64,000 nucleotides of DNA from Harmothoe impar (taxonomy: Eukaryota; Annelida; Polychaeta; Phyllodocida; Polynoidae), in NCBI GenBank assembly GCA_947462335.1, contig OX381708.1, positions 2,232,001-2,296,000 on the forward strand, in the 5' to 3' direction. Of this stretch, positions 20,220 through 29,278 are shown piece by piece (the stretch's first letter is position 1; each line of letters begins with the position of its first letter). The position numbers and the translations under genes are program-made. The notes beneath the pieces are model-generated. The model was not told the origin of the DNA and did no database searches. It saw nothing but the letters and a program-made list of their open reading frames with translations.

Positions 20220-20298
20220 TGTGTTCTCTCTTCACGCGGACGACAGACTGACGCCGGCCGCCTCCAGTCTATTTATTTATACCTGAGCGCCTAGGCGC

Positions 20299-20720
20299 TT
20301 ACCGGTCGAATACATCCCCTCTACGTCTCTTGCAAGAGCCACCGCCCGTCTGAGGAGAATGCCGGCGTCGTTTCGACCCTTTCTTAGACGCGACAGGTGT
20401 CTTTCCTCCTGAGAACGCCGTACTCGCCAGTCTCTTCAGAGCGCCTGCGCCTCGGTCTTTCACGCTGCTCTTTAAAGTCCGACCCGCCAGCACATCTTTA
20501 GCTATGCCCACACCGGCGCGGAGCAGCGTTTTTCCCACTGACTTCAATAGCGGGGTAGCCGAGCGCATCAGACCTAACAGAGCGCCGCCCAAACCGTGCC
20601 CGCTCTGGAAAGAGCGCCCGCTGTACACGTTGATGCCATTGCCCAGCTGCGCGTTGTAGTAATCGCTGTACCCTCTCCGACGGTGCGCCTGGGTGGAAAG
20701 TACGGAACGCGTTGACGCAT
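20299..20720 (-). pseudogene. pX/pVI-like basic minor virion protein, frameshifted near its start
   Basis: A homologue of 55611-56102. It has a Tyr-rich N-terminus, a GHGLGGALLGLMRSATPLL amphipathic segment like the membrane-active peptides of adenovirus-type minor core proteins, and a Lys/Arg-rich tail. The long frame has no ATG before the conserved region. An ATG at 20720, 15 bp after the penton stop, lies in a different frame, and its first codons resemble the start of the third element's protein. A frameshift near 20670-20690 is the simplest reading. Proteins of this type probably help the particle escape from membranes or condense DNA (family inference). Confidence 0.7.
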
Positions 20721-20734
20721 CTTTTTTTTTTCTT

Positions 20735-21823
20735 TCAGCGCTCAATAGGTCTCAGATGAAGTGTCACGGTCACCTCGCCTCTACCAAATGGGATGGAATG
20801 GCCGGATCGGTCTCTTGAATAGATGCCGACCTCGGTAAACCTCTTGGATTTCAAGAGGAAATAATCCAAATGGGGAAAACTGATAGCTTGCACGCCACCT
20901 TGACGCTTTCCGCCTCTGTCCACCGCGACGCAGCGTAACAGCGGCACTTGCATGTCGCCCACAAGTCTCTCCTGGATCATGTCGGTGTATATGTACACAG
21001 AGTGCACGTCCCCGAAAACATCCATCGAGTAGGCGCCGGTAGTCGGCGACGCGAAACACGTCTTCTCTCCGAAGCCTAGAACACATGCGAGATGCTGAGT
21101 CAGCAGGACAGCACAGTGTCTCGGCGGTTTGATGGTGACGCGTTTCGTCTTGGAGTCGTACGATAAGATCCCCATCGGTTTGAGCAAGAAGCTGGAGCCC
21201 TCTAGTCTGTCATCTCGCATCGTCTCACTCAAGCGCTCGACTAGGGTGTGGTTGCTTCCGGTGAAAATAGGAGGTATCTCGAATATGTTTGGCATGAAAC
21301 TGCGCACTCCCATGTCTTTCTCCATCTTTTCGATCATCTGTCTTGCTTGATCGCTGATCGCCTTCTTCTTCACGGCCGGGGACAAGAACTGCTTGTATAC
21401 GGCATTCGGCTGTCTCAAGTCGACCTCTCTCTTGAACCTTTTTGTTTCCGGTTTCAATCGCTGCTCTTCCGACATGTCTGACATCTCTTCCACCGTTACA
21501 TAGCTGGCTTCCTTCCAGCTCAGCGGGTATTTTGGGCTGAACGTCAGCTTGCTCAGACCGTTCGCGTTTTTCATTCCCCTCCAGTCTACCTGCGGTTTTC
21601 TTCTTTCGGAGAATTTAGTGTCTTTTAAAACCTTGATCGCCTCCTCTAGCGAACCCTTGGTGCGCAGAGGAACAACGATGATCAAGTCGTCGTCGTGCAC
21701 GTTAGTCCATTCTGTAGGGAGGATGATCTCAGTCAGAGCCGCTTCGTACGCTTCGGGCAGAAGGAGCGGCGAGTCGAAGTGAGTTCGGAAAGACGTCAAG
21801 CTGTTGTCAGGATAATACTCCAT
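20735..21823 (-). CDS. Minor capsid (penton-like, single jelly roll) protein
   Basis: 362 residues from an ATG at 21823, with no interruption. It aligns over its whole length with 54254-55603: a shared YPDNSLTSF/FPDNTLTTY start, the LTEIILPTEW / LQEITCPTSW block, a variable charged middle (about residues 70-180) and a conserved end (VYIYTDMIQERLVGDxxxPLLR, IPFxRGxVTVxLxxRPI). In Polintons the penton-like protein forms the pentamers at capsid vertices. The order penton, pX, major capsid, protease is the canonical late arrangement. It looks intact and so is among the better-preserved genes of the outer element. Confidence 0.88.
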   Translation of the reverse strand: MEYYPDNSLTSFRTHFDSPLLLPEAYEAALTEIILPTEWTNVHDDDLIIVVPLRTKGSLEEAIKVLKDTKFSERRKPQVDWRGMKNANGLSKLTFSPKYPLSWKEASYVTVEEMSDMSEEQRLKPETKRFKREVDLRQPNAVYKQFLSPAVKKKAISDQARQMIEKMEKDMGVRSFMPNIFEIPPIFTGSNHTLVERLSETMRDDRLEGSSFLLKPMGILSYDSKTKRVTIKPPRHCAVLLTQHLACVLGFGEKTCFASPTTGAYSMDVFGDVHSVYIYTDMIQERLVGDMQVPLLRCVAVDRGGKRQGGVQAISFPHLDYFLLKSKRFTEVGIYSRDRSGHSIPFGRGEVTVTLHLRPIER

Positions 21824-21868
21824 AGAGCTGTTGCTAGGTAGGGTGATGTTAATTTTTTTTTTTTTTTT

Positions 21869-23005
21869 CTACGTTATTTTTTTGACGGGGATCCACTCGT
21901 TGAACTTGTCGTCGTAACCTAACCAACGTACGAAAGCTAGCTCTTTACCGTCGACGGTCTTGCGGCGCAACACCTCGTCTATCAGGTAGTTGTTGTCGTA
22001 ACGACTCTTGTACACCTTCTGAACCTCTTCCGGGTAGAAGACGCCTTTTATCTCCTCGCCCTTGTCGTCTTTTAGCTCGAACCCTCTGCTTCCCAACGTC
22101 TTAGCAACGTCGACCACTTCCTCGCGCCAGTTTCCCTCGTACCCTTTGTCAAAGGCGCCTTTAGTTCTCAACATCCTCACTCTGTCACCCGGAGCGATGA
22201 CGTCGACGGCAGACGTCTTTGTTTTTTTCTTCTTTTTCCATATTTCGTCGATTTGTTTGTTAGTTGGGAGATCTTGTCGGTAGAAAACTGTTTCGCTGTT
22301 TTCCGAGCTGACTTGAGCCGGCGCCATTTTCAACGTCTTGTGGTGAGTGCGATTGTAAGAAGACACTACATGGTGCAGTACGTCTACGTAGCGATACGTG
22401 CGCTTGTGTGTGAAATAACGCCACAGCTTCTCCTTCAGACTGCGGTTCAAGCGCTCCACTAGACTAGCTTTGATGTCGTCGTTCTCGCCAGTGAAAAACT
22501 CTATGCCCTCGCTCTTCAAGTGATCTTGAAAGATCTTGTTCAAAAACTCTTTCCCCTTGTCTGTCTGAACAGTGCGCGGTTGTCTCTCGCCAGTGTCTGT
22601 CATCTTTCGGAAGGCCTCGGTAACATCAGCACCACTCTTGGATTTAATGGGAACGGCCCACGCGTACCTAGAGAAAACGTCGATCGCCGTCACCACGTAC
22701 CGGAAGCGGTCGTTGTGAGACGCCAAAGCCTGCATGTCCATCAGATCTATCTGCCACTGCTGATCGATTGCACCGGTAATAGTCTTGTTCCTTGTGAATT
22801 TTCTCCGAATGGGTTTATGTTTAGTGTAGGCGTCCAGCGACACTAAAGCATCTCGGATGACGGCTGGGTTTAGGTGGCGAAAATGATGTTTCTGGAGTTT
22901 AGTCATGCTAGTGAAACTGGAGGGTGCTTTGACGTCGGTATATCTAGCTACTACGCGCTTCTTTTCTTTTTCCTTCTTGGTCAGTCTCTTCACTGGTTTA
23001 CCCAT
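21869..23005 (-). CDS. Retroviral-like integrase with C-terminal chromodomain (INT)
   Basis: 378 residues, intact. The DDE core is visible: D87 in WQIDLMDM, D149 in QTDKGKEF and E184 in LVERLNRSL, giving a D,D(34)E spacing. The region before it has His residues (KHHFRHL) in place of a canonical zinc finger. A C-terminal chromodomain-like module (about residues 330-375) contains ELAFVRWLGYDDKFNEWIP. The enzyme inserts Polinton ends and makes the 6-bp target duplications seen in this window; the chromodomain may steer it to particular chromatin (inference). It overlaps the upstream gene by 16 bp. The third element carries a homologue (53187-54269). Confidence 0.95.
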   Translation of the reverse strand: MGKPVKRLTKKEKEKKRVVARYTDVKAPSSFTSMTKLQKHHFRHLNPAVIRDALVSLDAYTKHKPIRRKFTRNKTITGAIDQQWQIDLMDMQALASHNDRFRYVVTAIDVFSRYAWAVPIKSKSGADVTEAFRKMTDTGERQPRTVQTDKGKEFLNKIFQDHLKSEGIEFFTGENDDIKASLVERLNRSLKEKLWRYFTHKRTYRYVDVLHHVVSSYNRTHHKTLKMAPAQVSSENSETVFYRQDLPTNKQIDEIWKKKKKTKTSAVDVIAPGDRVRMLRTKGAFDKGYEGNWREEVVDVAKTLGSRGFELKDDKGEEIKGVFYPEEVQKVYKSRYDNNYLIDEVLRRKTVDGKELAFVRWLGYDDKFNEWIPVKKIT

Positions 23006-24183
23006 CGTCGGCCTGATGCAGGAGTAGCACCAGGAGCGGGAGTGAACGACGCCGCCTCCGCTAGGCGGTTGCGCCTTTTCCTTTTCTTACTCGCCGCGCT
23101 CCTATGGGTAGTCGGAGTTTGGAAAAGTTCACTGCCCTCGTCGTCGTCAGAGGATTGATCGTCCACCTGGAGAGAAGAGTCTGCTGCTGCTACTGCTGCT
23201 GCTGCTGCTGCTGCTGCTTCTCCTTCTTCCGAGTCGAAGCTCGGTCGTTTCCGACCTCTGTCAGCAAGCCGTGTGTCCAAACTTCGGCCAGGTCCGCTCG
23301 CTTTATACAGATGGTTTCCGATCAAGGAGTCTGTGGGAACTGCTTCGCACAGCGCTTTTGTGAACGGAGAGTAGCCCGCCGGTCTGGGCGCCGTTTTCCT
23401 GAACCTGGCGGCGTCGTTTAGTAAGTCCACTTTGTTGATGTGATGCTCAGGTGGTATTCTCCGACCCGACATCTCGCGCACCGCACCGTCCTCGTTCCAC
23501 TTGACCACACCGGATTTCTCCAATTGATTGTACAGCGCAGCGGTCCGGATGCGATTCCTCTTGGGAACTTGCTTCACCAACCGCTCAAGTAGGGACGCGC
23601 TGGCTTCTTCAGCAGACTGACGGAGGTGAGCCGGTGGCGAAGAAGTGTAGGCCGAAGAGATGTTGCTGTTGTTGGGATTCGCGAGAAAAAATTGCAATCT
23701 ATTCAACAACCTTCGGTATTTCAACATTTTCTCGCGCGATTCCAAAGTGGGTTCGTTCAACACTAAGTCCAAGTCCCTGTAGATAAACTGTAGCACCTGG
23801 TGCAATGCCGCGTCGGGATGAAGGGATTGTTCTGCCTGCTTGTGGTAATAGGCCATATCGGCAGGTAGGCGGGCGGCGGTGGCAGGGGCGGAACTCTCGT
23901 TCTTTTCACTACGCTCATCAGGAAGAGGAGGAAGGATTGGAGCAGTAGAAGTACTAGCAGCAGCGACTGCAGTAGTAGCAGCGCTAGTACTAGCAGCAGC
24001 GGGCACATGATGAAGTAGACCTGCTCGTGATGATTTGTAGAGCGTCTCAGGATCCACGAGCGCTAAGCGTTTGTAGTGTTGTTGCTGCTCTGAGTCCGTC
24101 ATGGGGACGACGGTGGCGATGATGCTGGCGGTGGCGGTAGTGGTGGTACTGTCGGCGAGTAGGTGTCGAATGAGGTGTCTCAT
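22990..24183 (-). CDS. Conserved Polinton protein with helical C-terminal domain
   Basis: 397 residues from the first ATG (24183). An internal ATG at 24102 (MTDSEQ...) fits the start of the homologue 52183-53205 better. The N-terminus is Thr/Ala-rich and likely disordered. The C-terminal part (about residues 215-310) has the conserved pattern KTAxxLYxxLxxSG..xWxxxGxx...GRxIxxxxIxDLLxDAxxx, recurring in Polintons of many animals but with no assigned function. The position between the small membrane protein and the integrase is conserved. If the first ATG is used, it overlaps the preceding stop as ATGA, which would suit termination-reinitiation. Confidence 0.75.
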   Translation of the reverse strand: MRHLIRHLLADSTTTTATASIIATVVPMTDSEQQQHYKRLALVDPETLYKSSRAGLLHHVPAAASTSAATTAVAAASTSTAPILPPLPDERSEKNESSAPATAARLPADMAYYHKQAEQSLHPDAALHQVLQFIYRDLDLVLNEPTLESREKMLKYRRLLNRLQFFLANPNNSNISSAYTSSPPAHLRQSAEEASASLLERLVKQVPKRNRIRTAALYNQLEKSGVVKWNEDGAVREMSGRRIPPEHHINKVDLLNDAARFRKTAPRPAGYSPFTKALCEAVPTDSLIGNHLYKASGPGRSLDTRLADRGRKRPSFDSEEGEAAAAAAAAVAAADSSLQVDDQSSDDDEGSELFQTPTTHRSAASKKRKRRNRLAEAASFTPAPGATPASGRRWVNQ

Positions 24184-24512
24184 ATACGGAGAATGCTCTT
24201 TATAAGCGGTAAGGCCATCCCTATGAGAGCCGGAATGAGGAAACCTCCCTCTTGTACCAAGACGCGTCTCTTTTTTTTGATGGGCGTAGATTTTTTGCCG
24301 ACCTCCCTCAACACGTCAGCCGATTCTCGAAGCTTGTCCAGTTGTTTGTCGCTGAGCGGGATGTTCCCTACGAGTAAATTGTAACAGATCTCACTCAACG
24401 CTGCGATCAGATCGTCGCTTCCAGAGTCTATTAGATGCGAGCAGTCCTTTGGCGAGCACTTAGCTAAGTGCTTGAGAGTACCAAAGTGTCTTTCGAGTAG
24501 ATGAGAAGACAT
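24180..24512 (-). CDS. Small conserved Polinton protein with hydrophobic tail
   Basis: 110 residues with a clean ATG, 5 bp after the ATPase stop. The N-terminal half contains LKHLAKCSPKDCSHL and a helical IAALSEICYNLLVGNIPLS block found in Polinton proteins. The middle is basic (KKKRRVLVQ), and the tail is a Gly-led hydrophobic segment (GGFLIPALIGMALPLIKSI) that could insert in membranes. It is homologous to the damaged 51740-52167 of the third element. The role is unknown; a virion or membrane-associated protein is the likely class. Confidence 0.75.
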   Translation of the reverse strand: MSSHLLERHFGTLKHLAKCSPKDCSHLIDSGSDDLIAALSEICYNLLVGNIPLSDKQLDKLRESADVLREVGKKSTPIKKKRRVLVQEGGFLIPALIGMALPLIKSILRI

Positions 24513-24517
24513 TTTTG

Positions 24518-25234
24518 CTACTGCTTTCTCTTGTTCTTTTTTTTGTCTAGCGGTACGAATACTAGCTGAGAGTGTATGGACGTCAAAGAGGAGCGTATTC
24601 TCAGATCGTCAGGTGTTGACTGCTTGAAGTCCAGAAGGAGGTATGAGTGAGGTCGCTTGAGTTCATGGGTAAATATACTAGAGAGGGCCGCCGCGTTGGA
24701 GGGAAACACCTGGCGAGACAGACTAGCTATTTGCCCCATGTCGCGCGGGTTCTTGAAAACGATCATGTAGTGAGCGTTCAGACTCATAGTTCGAAAGTCG
24801 GGTGATTTCTGGAATAGGTTCTGAGTGATATATATGACGCTCACATTCCAGTGATGGGAGTATTTAGTAAAGATGTCGGCTACCACTTGCTGATTGGAAC
24901 TGCTCATGAGATCGTCCAATATCAGTAGAGTGTGTGGTCGTAAAGCGTCTTCTGCTACTTCCACGTCTCCCGCTATAGACTCTTTGCTAGGAAGACCTTC
25001 TCTGAATTCCACACCGTACTGATTTTGCATTTTTTCAAACAGAGGTTGCCACTCGCCGTAATGGTAAAAAGTCTTTTCCACCGGCGGCGTGACCAAATTG
25101 TTCACGTCACTCAGAAATTGATCCACCAAGCGCGATTTTCCACAACCCGACGGACCGCTAATGATACAACTAAAGGGTCCTTGTAGTCGAGCATCGAAAT
25201 GAATTTCTTTGAAGAGTTTGCTTTTACTCGACAT
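24518..25234 (-). CDS. A32-like genome-packaging ATPase (ATP)
   Basis: 238 residues, intact, ATG at 25234. Walker A GPSGCGKS at residues 27-34; Walker B LLILDD with D107/D108; a later sensor-like ITQNLF segment at about 135. This is the FtsK/HerA superfamily ATPase that pumps the genome into the capsid in Polintons, adenovirus-like and giant viruses. It is the first gene of the minus-strand morphogenesis cluster. It aligns well with 51075-51836, including SQWQPEFEKL/GEWQPLFEKM and SRQxFPxxxxxLxxxxT. Confidence 0.93.
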   Translation of the reverse strand: MSSKSKLFKEIHFDARLQGPFSCIISGPSGCGKSRLVDQFLSDVNNLVTPPVEKTFYHYGEWQPLFEKMQNQYGVEFREGLPSKESIAGDVEVAEDALRPHTLLILDDLMSSSNQQVVADIFTKYSHHWNVSVIYITQNLFQKSPDFRTMSLNAHYMIVFKNPRDMGQIASLSRQVFPSNAAALSSIFTHELKRPHSYLLLDFKQSTPDDLRIRSSLTSIHSQLVFVPLDKKKNKRKQ

Positions 25235-25493
25235 TTTTTTGTTTTTTTTCAGGACGCGTCAGAGAGTAGTTGTGTGTCTGACTGTCTGCTGTGTTTCTCA
25301 CTCGAACGGTCGGTAGTGAATGGTTGTGGAGAAAAGTCAGCCGACGTTTTTATTGATACCGGCCGGTGTCACAGTAGCGGCGGCAGAAGTGACTTTTTTT
25401 TCTTTTTATTTTTGCGATAAAATTCTATTTTCACTGAATAGTCATAAATGTTTGTATCAGACTCCAGAGGAGTCTGATACAAATATTTATTTT
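25235..25493. other. Intergenic region with gene-end hairpin
   Basis: A perfect hairpin at 25451-25483 (TTTGTATCAGACTCC arms, AGA loop) in A/T-rich sequence at the 3' side of the minus-strand frame 25494-26225 and upstream of the ATPase start. The ATPase promoter should lie between about 25250 and 25430, but no clear TATA box is visible. Confidence 0.6.
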
Positions 25494-26225
25494 TTAAAAA
25501 AAAGAAGAGGAGGAGGAGGAGGAGGAGGAGGAGATTAATTTTTTTTTTTTTTTTTTTTTTTGATCATTTAGGCAAAGCTCGTCGCTTTGCCGCTTTTTTT
25601 TTCTATTTCTGTGTTGTGACACGATCGTCTCGAAAAAGCAATAAGGCGTGTGAGCGCGGCGGTGACAAATACATATTGGAGCGTATGGTTTAAAATAGTG
25701 CATCCCTATCTTCTTCAATTCGGCTGCGTTGCAATATGCGGGATAACAAGTGACGACGTCGAAACGTTTAGAGACCGTGTTCACGTCGGCCACAACGCGC
25801 GCCCACCGAGTGGGAGCTGCAGTCGCTCCCAAGAAACCGATCGGCTTGTCGAATCGTTTCATAGCTCTTATTCTCACTTTATAAGAGGAGGCAGGGTGAG
25901 GAGAGTAGCGGCGCTCTTTCTTTTCATGAAACGCCCAACGAGTGGGGGCGCTGAGAGCGGCTGTTATGCAATGGTAGAGTAAATACTGTTCTGAGAAGAC
26001 GGCTCTCGGCCATGTCGCTACGTTTACCTTTTCCGCTCTTGTATAACGACGATTTCTTTGGCGCTCGGCTTTGCTTTTCTCGAGAATTCGGTACGCTTCA
26101 AGAGAAGCGTGAACCTCAACTACGTGACGCTCTCTCCTTTGAGATAAAAAAATAGCCGGGCAGTTGAGGAGGGCACTTTGTTCGCGTGTCCGTCTTTTAG
26201 AAACTCGCGCCCTCTGCGGCGCCAT
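25494..26225 (-). CDS. Unknown Arg-rich protein, C-terminus degraded into a microsatellite
   Basis: The frame starts with an ATG at 26225. The N-terminus is strongly basic (RARVSKRRTREQ), with further Arg/Lys clusters and a Cys/Tyr-rich segment near residues 155-190 (FDVVTCYPAYCNAAELKKIG). The last 35 or so residues are poly-Lys and poly-Ser encoded by T- and GGA-type simple repeats, so the true C-terminus has probably been lost. A minus-strand CTATAAAAG at about 26446-26454 could be its promoter. I do not recognise a family. It occupies the place where accessory genes or PolB would be expected. Confidence 0.5.
   Translation of the reverse strand: MAPQRARVSKRRTREQSALLNCPAIFLSQRRERHVVEVHASLEAYRILEKSKAERQRNRRYTRAEKVNVATWPRAVFSEQYLLYHCITAALSAPTRWAFHEKKERRYSPHPASSYKVRIRAMKRFDKPIGFLGATAAPTRWARVVADVNTVSKRFDVVTCYPAYCNAAELKKIGMHYFKPYAPICICHRRAHTPYCFFETIVSQHRNRKKKRQSDELCLNDQKKKKKKKLISSSSSSSSSSFF
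25500..25561. repeat. (GGA)n followed by a T-run
   Basis: GGA/AGG triplets at about 25506-25534, then a 22-base T-run. Similar (GGA)n next to a T-run lies at 11448-11510 in the inner element, at the 3' side of its minus-strand promoter. Confidence 0.9.
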
Positions 26226-27013
26226 ATTTCTTTCCTCCGAAACAAAAAAGACTGAGTGAAAATAAAAAATTTAAAAAAACAAAAAGCTCAAAGAAAAAAA
26301 ATAAGCAATAAGCAGACTCAGCTCGAAATTCCCTGCTGGCGTGATGGCGGTGACTGCAGGCGGTGGCGGCGGTCGGCTGGCCGGCGGCGGCGGTGTCGGC
26401 GGCGATGGTAGAAGGGGGTGTGGAAAGAGAGATGCATCTCAGTCTTTTATAGGAGCGGCCAGAGTTCGACTTAGTCTGACATTTTCAGCTGTCGCATGCT
26501 GACCTGCTGCTATCATAAGAGAAAACAAAAGCCCTAATCACGCTTTTCAGCTGGATCCTTCCACCCACCAGACATGGATCCAGATGGGAGGGTGGTTTAA
26601 AATTAATCCGTGTACCGACTGTCATACAATAGTGTAATTAGTTGAACGCGTGTTACCTGTATAAAGGATTAGCAGGTCATGGGCTTAGAGTGTGTATAGA
26701 AAAACAACTACAGGTAGCGTGAACAAAGCGACCCCCTCCCTTTCTGTCACTCTGTCTGTGACTAGAGGGCGCGCGTGTGGTAAGCGGCTTAAATCTAAAG
26801 GAAAAAAAATCACCCTCTCCTGTCGTCAGCAGTCAGCTGGCCGGCGGCTGGAAAATGCGATTAGAGGGATGATGACCACGTAGTAAGCGACTTAAGGCTA
26901 ATCTAAAGACCTGCCGTGAGTGGGCAGCTGGCCGGCGGCTTGAAAAAAGGGGGGAGTAAGGGTATATAAGGGGGAGTGAAACCGTATTCGTCATCGTCAA
27001 TCATCATTTCACT

Positions 27014-27044
<31 letters not shown>

Positions 27045-27073
27045 CAGCACCACGCCTCAATTTGCAGATCCCC
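26226..27073. promoter_or_regulatory. Divergent control region of the outer Polinton
   Basis: A minus-strand CTATAAAAG (about 26446-26454) and a plus-strand TATATAAG (26963-26970) flank about 500 bp. The middle (about 26530-26720) is the inverted counterpart of the inner element's 12540-12720: CTTTATACAGGTAA-type, AGCTGGATC-type and GTGTATAGAAAAACAAC motifs in reverse. The GGCCGGCGGC motif is shared in several copies. (GGC)n lies on the minus-gene side, as in the inner element. Confidence 0.65.
26963..26970 (+). promoter_or_regulatory. TATA box of the Ala-rich gene
   Basis: GGGTATATAAGGGGGAGTGA lies about 110 bp before the ATG at 27074, with a (CTA)n/(CCA)n leader between. It is the same core as 12980-12990. 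Confidence 0.7.
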
Positions 27074-27706
27074 ATGATGGAAAGTTGCGACCGTGACATG
27101 AAGCGGTATGACGAAGCGGCGCGCGAATGTGAAGCTGATGCTGTAGCCTCTGCTACTGCTGCTGCTAGTGCTGCTCATCGTGCTACTGCTGCATTTACTG
27201 CGGCTGTTAGTGACGCTGTTTGTGATGACGTTGTTGTTGTTGCCGCTGCGGCTGTGACTGCTGCTGTTGCTGCTGCCGATGCAGCTACTCATGCCGCCGA
27301 TGCCGACGCTGCTGCTGCTGCTGTTGCGGCTGCCGATGTCGCCGCTGATGACGCTGCTAGTGTACGCTCTGCCGCCCTTGCTACTGTCGCTGCTGCTGTT
27401 GTTGCTAACGCTCACGCTACTGCTGCTGCCGCTGCTGCTGCTGCTGCTACCGCTGCTGCCGCTGCTGCCGAGGCTGCTGCCGCTGCTGCTGAGGCTGCTG
27501 CTGATGCTGCTGATGCTGCTGATGCTAGTAGTCGCGTCGACAAAGAATCGTCATTTGTCACTCTTAAACCTCCAGTTGAACGCGCGACGGGTAGTAGGGC
27601 TACCAACGCGACGGCCGGATGGTGCAAATGGTGTCGTCGCTTCTGCTCGTGCTCTTGCTTTTCTTCCGGCCCTACCTGCTGCTGCTACAGTATAATAGTG
27701 TTATAG
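27074..27706 (+). CDS. Ala-rich low-complexity protein (outer Polinton)
   Basis: About 210 residues from an ATG-ATG pair at 27074. A short charged N-terminus (ESCDRDMKRYDEAARECEADA) leads into roughly 130 residues that are mostly Ala with Asp, Val and Thr, encoded by GCT/GCC triplets, and a Cys/Ser-rich tail (WCKWCRRFCSCSCF). It occupies the same promoter-proximal place as the Ala-rich leader of the inner element's death-domain gene, but carries no death domain. It could be the remnant leader of such a fusion, or a genuine low-complexity protein. I cannot name a function. Confidence 0.5.
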   Translation: MMESCDRDMKRYDEAARECEADAVASATAAASAAHRATAAFTAAVSDAVCDDVVVVAAAAVTAAVAAADAATHAADADAAAAAVAAADVAADDAASVRSAALATVAAAVVANAHATAAAAAAAAATAAAAAAEAAAAAAEAAADAADAADASSRVDKESSFVTLKPPVERATGSRATNATAGWCKWCRRFCSCSCFSSGPTCCCYSIIVL

Positions 27707-27804
27707 TGTTTGAATGAGAACGCGCGTACTTACACATAGACACTGTAACAGATGTGCTTTTTGAAAATATAATTTTAGCATAACATGGAACTTGTTGTGT
27801 TTAT

Positions 27805-28227
27805 TTTCTATATATAAGTTACATAACTTTTTTGTTTGTTTGTTTACAAACAGTCACGTGTCACGTGGTGTTGTTTACAAACAAGAGAGCCACGTGGTGT
27901 TGTTTACAAACAAACCCTAAGTAGGTCACGTTACCCTAGTTACCAGAATGCCGGCTTCTGATTGGCTGAGCCTAAGTAGGTCACGTGACGTAAGTAGGTC
28001 ACGTTACCATGGTTACCAGAATGCTGGCCTCTGATTGGCTGAGAGCTTCTAAGTAGGTCAGTAGGTCACCCAGAATGCTGGCTTCTGATTGGCTGAGAGT
28101 CCTAAGTAGGTCACGTTACCATGGCAACGGGTCACGTGACCAAATGGCGGCCTCTGATTGGCTGCATATCGAGTGAGTAATAAACAGTACTTAAGCGTAG
28201 TCCCGTTCCGATACATACTATACTACT
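27805..28227. repeat. Right TIR of the outer Polinton
   Basis: It is the reverse complement of 8674-9096 and ends CTATACTACT, followed by the CACATG target duplication at 28228-28233. The short 27707-27804 segment before it is A/T-rich and gene-free. Confidence 0.95.
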
Positions 28228-29278
28228 CACATGCTCACTCGCTGGTGTGTGCAAACACATCACCATCAGGTTTTTGTATGGCTACAAACTTCTGCAAACT
28301 TATATATGGTAACATCATATATTTGTGGCTATCCATTTTGCCTGCCTCTTTCAAAAATTGAAAGAGAATCTTCTTTTGAAGAACCATTGTCAGAGGCCTG
28401 GGAAATATACTTGTCAACTTGTGTAAAAGGACACTCTAATAGATAAATACTTTTATGATGTTTAGGTGATAAAGAGTTTAATAGGCGCAAAATTTGTAAA
28501 GTGGAAATAAATAGGGGGAAACTTTTTTCCAGTTCTTTATTCATGATATTATATATATTACAAGCATACAATCTTGCTGGGATATATAAAATAATCTTCA
28601 TTTCCTAAAAGCATATGATAAACTGATACACACTGCATTATAATTATGATTTAAGCCTTCTATTTTCTATGCATTCACTTTTGTTGGATTTCTTGGTGCT
28701 GCTGGTAGCTCTGATATGCAAATTCATGTTCATACACTACAAGGTATATTATGTTGATTCCTTGCAGGAACTTTGGGCGCTTCTTTACTGGAAGTGAACA
28801 GCATTTTTCTGATATCTATTTAGAGTTAAATTGGTCATGTCCAGATGTATATAGGACAGTATCATCTGTGTACATTAGAATAATCTATATTCATATCCGA
28901 CTAGGAAAAGCTGTATTACTGTTACTATAACATTAAATTTAAAAAGGGCATTAATTGACCATTCCTCAAGTTTTAAAATGTATGTCACCAGCTATGGGAA
29001 TGGCATTTTTCATGAATGATACAGCAATAAATCTCTCAGGTGTGCAGTTTGAATAGTTTTTCATCTTATAGTTGTATTGAGCATCAGTTGTATGTATGTA
29101 CTGTCAATCAATGACCTTCATTATCCACTATTATCTATGACACAATTCTAGCATAAACAAACTAAAAACCCAATATAAACATCACATTGCATGGAACAAG
29201 TATGGCATGATAATCATCTTGACTGTCCAAGATTGGCAACAACGATGGAATGTTCAAAATTGACAGTGGGTGTGACAA
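28228..29278. repeat. Kelch upstream region, duplicated block A
   Basis: The block begins GCTCACTCGCTGGTGTGTGC after the target duplication and is colinear with 32244-34164, apart from the two MITEs present there. It contains a shared TTCCTTGCAGGA, TTTTTCTGATATCTATTTAG and CTATTATCTATGACACAATT. With 8190-8673 it makes up the original upstream side of the broken Kelch gene. No gene seen. Confidence 0.85.

Larger units (their letters stand above)
8674..28227. mobile_element. Outer Polinton/Maverick (adintovirus-like endogenous virus)
   Basis: The element starts AGTAGTATAG and ends with the inverted copy CTATACTACT. The flanks carry a 6-bp target duplication CACATG (8668-8673 and 28228-28233), and terminal inverted repeats of about 423 bp match over their whole length. 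A 6-bp duplication and a 5'-AG start are hallmarks of Polintons, whose integrase is retroviral-like. Minus-strand genes inside include protease, major capsid, pX-like, penton-like, integrase, two conserved Polinton proteins and the packaging ATPase. Without the nested element (10962-20015) it measures about 10.5 kb, small for the family, because no DNA polymerase B is present. Several genes are broken, so it looks defective. Confidence 0.95.

Noticed and set aside
20781..23421. Plus-strand frames opposite the penton, integrase and conserved Polinton genes
   Set aside because: Shadows of well-supported minus-strand genes.
27032..27695. Ser/Asn-rich antisense and Leu-rich alternate frames over the Ala-rich gene
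   Set aside because: Same triplet-repeat effect; no promoter or homology.
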